Part shown: one piece after another, positions 59,284 through 64,000 of the stretch | How the letters are laid out: each line of letters starts with the position of its first letter | Numbering within the stretch: position 1 is the stretch's first letter | Source of the DNA: Asaia bogorensis_B | Lineage (GTDB): Bacteria; Pseudomonadota; Alphaproteobacteria; Acetobacterales; Acetobacteraceae | Assembly (NCBI RefSeq): GCF_900465315.1 | Contig: NZ_UBIX01000016.1 | Reading direction: 5' to 3' (one strand) | DNA: 64,000 bases | Made by a program: the position numbers and the translations under genes | Notes under the pieces: model-generated | The model's database searches: none | What the model saw: only the letters and a program-made list of their open reading frames with translations | Told to the model about the DNA's origin: nothing

Positions 59284-62200
59284 ATGAACGCACCCTTTGC
59301 CGCCTTCCGCACGATCGCTCCCGAACGTTCCGCCTTGCGTCAGGCAATCACCGACCATACGCGTGCCCCAGAGCCCGAACGCGTGGCAGCATTGTCCATT
59401 GAGGCAACACTTACGCCTGCACAGGAAGCTGCTTCGCGCGCCACAGCTCGCACGCTGGTCGAGGCGCTGCGCCGCAATGGCACACCCGGGCTCGTGCAGG
59501 GTCTCATCAGGGAATATGACCTGTCCTCGCAGGAAGGCGTTGCCCTGATGTGCCTCGCCGAGGCCCTGCTGCGCATCCCCGATACCGCAACACGCGACGC
59601 CTTGATTCGCGACAAGATCGCCAAGGGCCATTGGCAGGGCCATATCCGCAAGGGAACGCCACTTTTCGTCAACGCCGCCACCTGGGGGCTGATCGTCTCG
59701 GGAGGTTTTCTTTCAACCACACAAGCCAGACGCCTGCCGCAGACACTCGACACCCTGCTCAAGCGTTGCGGCGAGCCTGTCATCCGTCGCGGTGTCGATA
59801 TGGCCATGCGTCTGATGGGTGAGCAGTTCGTCACCGGACAGACCATCACCGAGGCCCTCAAAAACGGGCGCAAGCTGGAAGAAAAAGGCTACCGCTACTC
59901 CTACGACATGCTCGGCGAAGCCGCGATGACGGCGGAGGATGCCGCACGATATTACCGCGACTATGAAACCGCCATTCATGCAATCGGCAAGGCTTCCAAT
60001 GGTCTGGGCGTCTATCGTGGCCCCGGCATCTCCATCAAACTATCCGCCCTGCACCCACGCTATACCCGTCTCCAGCGCGATCGTGTCATGGCGGAGCTTC
60101 TGCCAAGCGTCACAAAACTGGCCCATCTCGCCTGCGCCTATGACATCGGCTTCAATATCGACGCCGAGGAGGCCGATCGCCTTGAACTCTCTCTCGATCT
60201 GCTCGAAGCCCTCTGTGCAGATGAAGCCCTGAAAGACTGGAAAGGCATCGGCTTCGTCGTGCAGGCTTACCAGAAGCGCGCGCCCTTCGTGCTGGACTGG
60301 GTGATCGACCTTGCCCGCCGCAGCGGCCACCGACTCATGGTCCGACTGGTCAAGGGTGCGTACTGGGACAGCGAGATCAAGCGTGCCCAGACCGATGGGC
60401 AAAGCGATTTCCCGGTCTACACGCGCAAGATTCACACCGATATTGCTTACCTCGCCTGCGCCAGAAAACTGCTGGATGCACCCGATGCCATCTTCCCCCA
60501 ATTTGCCACCCACAACGCCCAGACGCTCGCCAGCATACACGCCTATGCCGGGCCGGAATTTTCTATCGAGAAATACGAGTTCCAGTGCCTGCATGGCATG
60601 GGCGAAGGGCTGTACAATGAAGTCGTCGGCCCCCAGAAGCTCGATCGCCCGGTACGCATCTACGCGCCGGTTGGCACGCATGAGACACTTCTGGCCTATC
60701 TTGTCCGGCGCCTGCTCGAAAACGGGGCCAACTCTTCCTTCATCAACCGCATCCAGGATCCGGCATTTCCTGTCGAGGCGCTGATCACAAGCCCTGTCAC
60801 CCTGGCAGAACAGGAAACCTCCCGCTTCACCGTCGCCCTGCCTCCCGCCCTGTATGGCACTGAGCGGCAGAATTCCCGCGGTCTCGACCTGTCTGACGAG
60901 AACACGTTGCGCGACCTTGCCGCGGTCTTCACGGCCACACCGGCTCCGGTCGCTTCCGAAGGCGGAGCCATCATCAACCCTGCCAGCGCCACGGAGATCG
61001 TCGGCCATATTGCCTTTCTCTCCCCGCAAGCCATTGACGAGGCCCTGACACGCGCGGCAAGCGCCTTCCCCAGCTGGCGCGACACAGGTCCCGTGCAGCG
61101 CGCAGCCCTTCTGGAAAAGACAGCCGAGGCGCTGGAAGCCGAAACACCACGCCTCATGGCCCTCATCATACGTGAAGCCGGCAAGACACTGGCCAATGCT
61201 GTGGCCGAGATACGCGAAGCCGTTGATTTCCTGCGTTATTACGCTGCCCAGGCACGCCATCTTGGCTCTGCTGCCCAGCCCTTGGGGCCCGTGGCCTGCA
61301 TCAGCCCATGGAATTTCCCGCTGGCCATTTTTGTCGGGCAGGTTGCCGCCGCTCTGGCTGTTGGCAACACCGTGCTGGCCAAACCTGCCGAAGAGACTCC
61401 TCTCATCGCACAGGAAGCTGTCCGTCTGATGCATGCATCCGGCATACCGCAGGATGTCATTCAGCTCATCCCGGGCGATGGTCGCGCGGGCGCACAACTC
61501 GTCGCCGCTCCGGGCATACGCGCCGTGCTCTTTACCGGCTCGACCGATGTCGCCCGCCTGATCCAGAAGCAGCTCGCAGTTCGCCTCAACCCGGATGGGA
61601 CATCCATTCCCTTTATCGCCGAGACTGGCGGACAGAACGCGCTTATCGTCGACAGCTCAGCCCTGACAGAACAGGTCGTGACCGATGTGCTGGCCTCGGC
61701 TTTTGACAGCGCTGGCCAGCGATGCAGCGCCCTGCGCCTGCTCTGCGTCCAGGAAGAAAGTGCAGACCGCCTGCTGACCATGCTCAAGGGCGCCATGAAG
61801 GAGCTGCGGACTGGTACGCCCGAAAAGCCGGAGACCGATATCGGCCCGGTTATCAGCGCAGAGGCTCACGCCATGATCTCGGCGCATATCGACGCGTTCC
61901 GGGCAAAAGGACATGACGTCTACCAGACAACCGTTACCCCCGAAGCCCAGAGCGGCACCTTTGTCCCCCCCACCCTTATCGAGATCGGCGCGGTCTCTGA
62001 TCTGGAGAGGGAGGTCTTTGGCCCCGTCCTGCACGTCCTGCGCTATCGGCGCGAAGCGCTGCCCGACGTCATGGCCGCCATCAACAGCACGGGATACGCT
62101 CTGACCTTCGGTGTTCATTCGCGTATCGATGATACGATAGAAACCCTGAAAACCCAGAGCCATGCGGGGAATATCTATATCAACCGCAATCTGGTCGGGG

Positions 62201-62850
62201 CGGTCGTGGGTGTGCAGCCCTTCGGTGGCCACGGACTTTCAGGCACAGGTCCCAAAGCAGGTGGCCCTCTCTATCTGCGCCGATTGCTCGCTGAGCGTCC
62301 GGTACTTTCGCCGGCTTTCCTGCATAACCTCCCTGCCGAAGCCAGGCTCTTCGCTGACTGGGTCGCCACGACGCTTCCCACGATAACGCTGCCCACCTGC
62401 AACAACACCCCCCTCGGCACATCCCTCTCGCTCACTGGCCCCGTGGGTGAAACCAACACATACTCCCTCGCCCCCCGAGGCACGGTGTTTTGTGCAGGCC
62501 CTACAACGGCAGATTTATGTGCTCAAATTCTGGCGGCATTGGCTGCAGGCAATCGCTGCGCCATTCCTGCGACGCTGCTGCGCGCGCTGCCAGAACGCCC
62601 CCCCGGCCTGGAAGCCGCAGTGTTCCCCTTGCAAGACAATACGCTCATCGATGTCGCGCTGGGCAATGGCGATTCATCGTTCACAGCGGACCTGCTCCAG
62701 AATCTCGCCTCCCGCAAAGGCCAGATCGTCTCCCTTCATGGGCCTGACGCGTCAGGCAGCTATCCTCTCGAATGGCTGGTGCTCGAATATGCCTGCAGCA
62801 CCAACACCACCGCCGCAGGTGGCAACGCTGCGCTCATGGCGCAGGTCTGA
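59284..62850 (+). CDS. putA: Bifunctional proline dehydrogenase / glutamate-semialdehyde dehydrogenase
   Basis: Degrades proline to glutamate in two steps. N-terminal FAD-dependent domain: YRYSYDMLGEAAMT, RLVKGAYWDSEIKRAQ, and FQCLHGMGEGLYNEV. C-terminal NAD domain: ISPWNFPLAIFVGQV, ETGGQNALIVDSS with the Glu, SAGQRCSALRL with the catalytic Cys. Length 1188 residues indicates a type without the N-terminal ribbon-helix-helix repressor, consistent with a separate Lrp-type regulator. ATG 59284 (MNAPFAAFRTIAPERS) preferred over the TTG at 59230. Confidence 0.96.
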   Translation: MNAPFAAFRTIAPERSALRQAITDHTRAPEPERVAALSIEATLTPAQEAASRATARTLVEALRRNGTPGLVQGLIREYDLSSQEGVALMCLAEALLRIPDTATRDALIRDKIAKGHWQGHIRKGTPLFVNAATWGLIVSGGFLSTTQARRLPQTLDTLLKRCGEPVIRRGVDMAMRLMGEQFVTGQTITEALKNGRKLEEKGYRYSYDMLGEAAMTAEDAARYYRDYETAIHAIGKASNGLGVYRGPGISIKLSALHPRYTRLQRDRVMAELLPSVTKLAHLACAYDIGFNIDAEEADRLELSLDLLEALCADEALKDWKGIGFVVQAYQKRAPFVLDWVIDLARRSGHRLMVRLVKGAYWDSEIKRAQTDGQSDFPVYTRKIHTDIAYLACARKLLDAPDAIFPQFATHNAQTLASIHAYAGPEFSIEKYEFQCLHGMGEGLYNEVVGPQKLDRPVRIYAPVGTHETLLAYLVRRLLENGANSSFINRIQDPAFPVEALITSPVTLAEQETSRFTVALPPALYGTERQNSRGLDLSDENTLRDLAAVFTATPAPVASEGGAIINPASATEIVGHIAFLSPQAIDEALTRAASAFPSWRDTGPVQRAALLEKTAEALEAETPRLMALIIREAGKTLANAVAEIREAVDFLRYYAAQARHLGSAAQPLGPVACISPWNFPLAIFVGQVAAALAVGNTVLAKPAEETPLIAQEAVRLMHASGIPQDVIQLIPGDGRAGAQLVAAPGIRAVLFTGSTDVARLIQKQLAVRLNPDGTSIPFIAETGGQNALIVDSSALTEQVVTDVLASAFDSAGQRCSALRLLCVQEESADRLLTMLKGAMKELRTGTPEKPETDIGPVISAEAHAMISAHIDAFRAKGHDVYQTTVTPEAQSGTFVPPTLIEIGAVSDLEREVFGPVLHVLRYRREALPDVMAAINSTGYALTFGVHSRIDDTIETLKTQSHAGNIYINRNLVGAVVGVQPFGGHGLSGTGPKAGGPLYLRRLLAERPVLSPAFLHNLPAEARLFADWVATTLPTITLPTCNNTPLGTSLSLTGPVGETNTYSLAPRGTVFCAGPTTADLCAQILAALAAGNRCAIPATLLRALPERPPGLEAAVFPLQDNTLIDVALGNGDSSFTADLLQNLASRKGQIVSLHGPDASGSYPLEWLVLEYACSTNTTAAGGNAALMAQV

Positions 62851-62858
62851 CAATAAGT

Positions 62859-62890
62859 CCGTCGCAGGGATAAACCAGTCCCTGCGGCGG
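62859..62890. terminator. Shared terminator hairpin between convergent putA and hydrolase
   Basis: 12-bp near-perfect stem CCGTCGCAGGGA/TCCCTGCGGCGG (one G-U) with an 8-nt loop, 9 nt after the putA stop and ending 1 nt before the hydrolase stop. It could work in both directions. Confidence 0.65.
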
Positions 62891-62891
62891 T

Positions 62892-63683
62892 TCAGAGCGC
62901 GTCCATGATCAGAGAGGCAACCTTCTCTGGAAAAACGATTTCGGCATCATGCGGCACGGCTTCGCTTTGATAATGCCAACCCGACTGCGCTCTCGCATAG
63001 GCGCGGCTGGGCTCGATCGACCCTAAAGCCGGGTTTTCGTAGGCAATATAGGTAACAGACAGCCCCGCTCCGGCTGGCTGCTCCAGGCGTGCTGGCGTCT
63101 CATAAGTGCCTACGGGATGAGGGCGCAGATGCCGCATGAACCACGCTTTTCGATCAGCATCAGGCAGAAACACAGCATTTTCAGGGGGTACTGGAAAGGC
63201 AACATCTGCCCCACCGACACGGGCGCGCTCGCGCCGTATCGCTGCCATTCCCTTCGGTAGAATATCAAAGGCAGAGAGTCCCGGTTGTGCGATCAGGGCA
63301 TCCAGATAGATGAGCTTCGCAATACGATCCCTCATCCGGTCAGCCACGCAGCTGACTACCATTCCGCCATAAGAGTGCCCCGCGAGCGCGAAACGCGGCA
63401 GATCGAGCATGTCGACGACACTCAGTATATCCTCGATATGCGTCTCAAGTGTAATCTCGCGTGAGAGAAGATGCGCCCGATCACCTGTACCCGTCAGAGT
63501 TGGCGTGATGACCTGATGGCCCGCATGCTGCAGAAAAGGCGCTACATAACGCCAGATCCAGCCACCACAATGCAGACCATGCACCAGAACGATCGGCACT
63601 TTGGGTTCGGCCGCGGTAGCATCTGAAACCATACTCAACCCTGTCACAAACGGAATGACTGCAAGAACATCTCGACGCTGCAT
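62892..63683 (-). CDS. Tat-exported alpha/beta hydrolase (EstC-like)
   Basis: 263 residues with a twin-arginine signal at the N-terminus (MQRRDVLAVIPFVTGLSM). Seen: VLVHGLHCGGWIWR (oxyanion-hole region), nucleophile S104 in AGHSYGGMVV and a C-terminal VPHDAEIVFPEKVA with the catalytic His. The pattern resembles EstC/methyl-ketone-type esterases; substrate unknown. Periplasmic location inferred from the signal. Convergent with putA. Confidence 0.85.
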   Translation of the reverse strand: MQRRDVLAVIPFVTGLSMVSDATAAEPKVPIVLVHGLHCGGWIWRYVAPFLQHAGHQVITPTLTGTGDRAHLLSREITLETHIEDILSVVDMLDLPRFALAGHSYGGMVVSCVADRMRDRIAKLIYLDALIAQPGLSAFDILPKGMAAIRRERARVGGADVAFPVPPENAVFLPDADRKAWFMRHLRPHPVGTYETPARLEQPAGAGLSVTYIAYENPALGSIEPSRAYARAQSGWHYQSEAVPHDAEIVFPEKVASLIMDAL

Positions 63684-63964
63684 GAACGTGAGCCCTCTCT
63701 ATGGCCCCATCCGGGTTTAATACTTTGTCATGAGTTATTTCGCGGAAACAAGACCATAGGTCATCTGTACCGAGGATTTGATTATCCTGTGCCTGGGTCG
63801 CGCTGTGGTTGGGCTTCCGGCCTGTTATGAGGCGGTGGGCGTTTTTGACGCGGGATCAGGGGTTTGCGTGGCTGCGACTGGAGCGAGCCACGCGCGCGCG
63901 TGTGTAAGCCTATTCTCTGTGAGAGAGCTGCGCTGTACGTGGATTATGTATTGGGGGGGTATTT

Positions 63965-64000
63965 TGGTTGCGGGGGCAGGATTTGAACCTGCGGCCTTCA
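63965..64000 (-). tRNA. tRNA-Met initiator, 3' part only
   Basis: Read on the minus strand the window ends in the T arm GCAGG-TTCAAAT-CCTGC, acceptor strand CCCCGCA, discriminator A and CCA. The A at position 72 (C1-A72 mismatch expected) and the sequence GAAGGCCGCAGG before the T arm match bacterial initiator tRNA-Met. The 5' part, including the anticodon, lies outside, so the identity is inferred. Confidence 0.75.

Noticed and set aside
60040..61497. 485-codon antisense frame across putA
   Set aside because: Sequence has no recognisable domain and the other strand encodes all PutA catalytic motifs; artefact of codon bias.
1..64000. CRISPR array, insertion sequence or rRNA operon
   Set aside because: No regularly spaced direct repeats, no transposase motif and no rRNA-like sequence were seen anywhere in the window.

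Overview
The window looks like chromosomal DNA of an acetic acid bacterium (Acetobacteraceae, Alphaproteobacteria; an Asaia-like genus is plausible but not proven). The evidence is the GC-rich coding style, the alphaproteobacterial layout around ileS/lspA and ribF, and a three-subunit periplasmic FAD dehydrogenase (small subunit, flavoprotein, tri-haem cytochrome c) of the kind these bacteria use to oxidise sugars and sugar acids. Housekeeping genes (ileS, argD, argF, hslO, uvrA, ssb, gyrA, coaD, ppi) and one complete tRNA-Lys place it in the core genome.

Region by region. (1) 1-9000, mostly minus strand: partial lspA behind ileS, a small exported protein (plus strand), a 70-residue protein, a FosA-type fosfomycin thiol transferase, then a tightly coupled run read right to left: recX, a CHAP-domain lipoprotein, tatA, the methionine-salvage genes mtnB-mtnD-mtnC, and ribF. 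Most junctions are 4-bp stop/start overlaps. (2) 9000-19800, plus strand: D-aminopeptidase-like hydrolase, argD-argF, hslO with an unknown coupled gene, a lipoprotein, and the dehydrogenase operon, whose first gene uses a TTG start with a good ribosome binding site. (3) 19829-40005: a compact phage-like cluster on the minus strand. Read right to left it holds early/regulatory hypotheticals, small and large terminase, portal, scaffold, capsid, neck genes, tail sheath, tail tube, a tail-assembly chaperone with a -1 frameshift site (A AAA AAC), a short atypical candidate tape measure, baseplate hub and spike genes, baseplate wedge genes and two tail tip/fibre proteins. A divergent helix-turn-helix regulator closes the right end. 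No integrase, replication or lysis gene is recognisable. (4) 40476-46428: a three-gene RND efflux operon in the order pump, adaptor, outer-membrane channel. (5) 46787-55503: 2-hydroxyacid dehydrogenase coupled to uvrA, divergent ssb-gyrA-coaD-cyclophilin, then tRNA-Lys. (6) 55743-58677: two tandem exported paralogues with a degenerate retropepsin-like core. (7) 58689-64000: Lrp-type regulator divergent from putA, a Tat-exported alpha/beta hydrolase, and the 3' end of an initiator tRNA-Met running off the window.

The most notable parts are the head-plus-contractile-tail cluster that lacks integration, lysis and replication genes (a degenerate prophage or a gene-transfer-agent-like element), the frameshift inside it, and the tandem pseudo-protease pair. 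Function calls rest on motifs and family recall; no database search was run.
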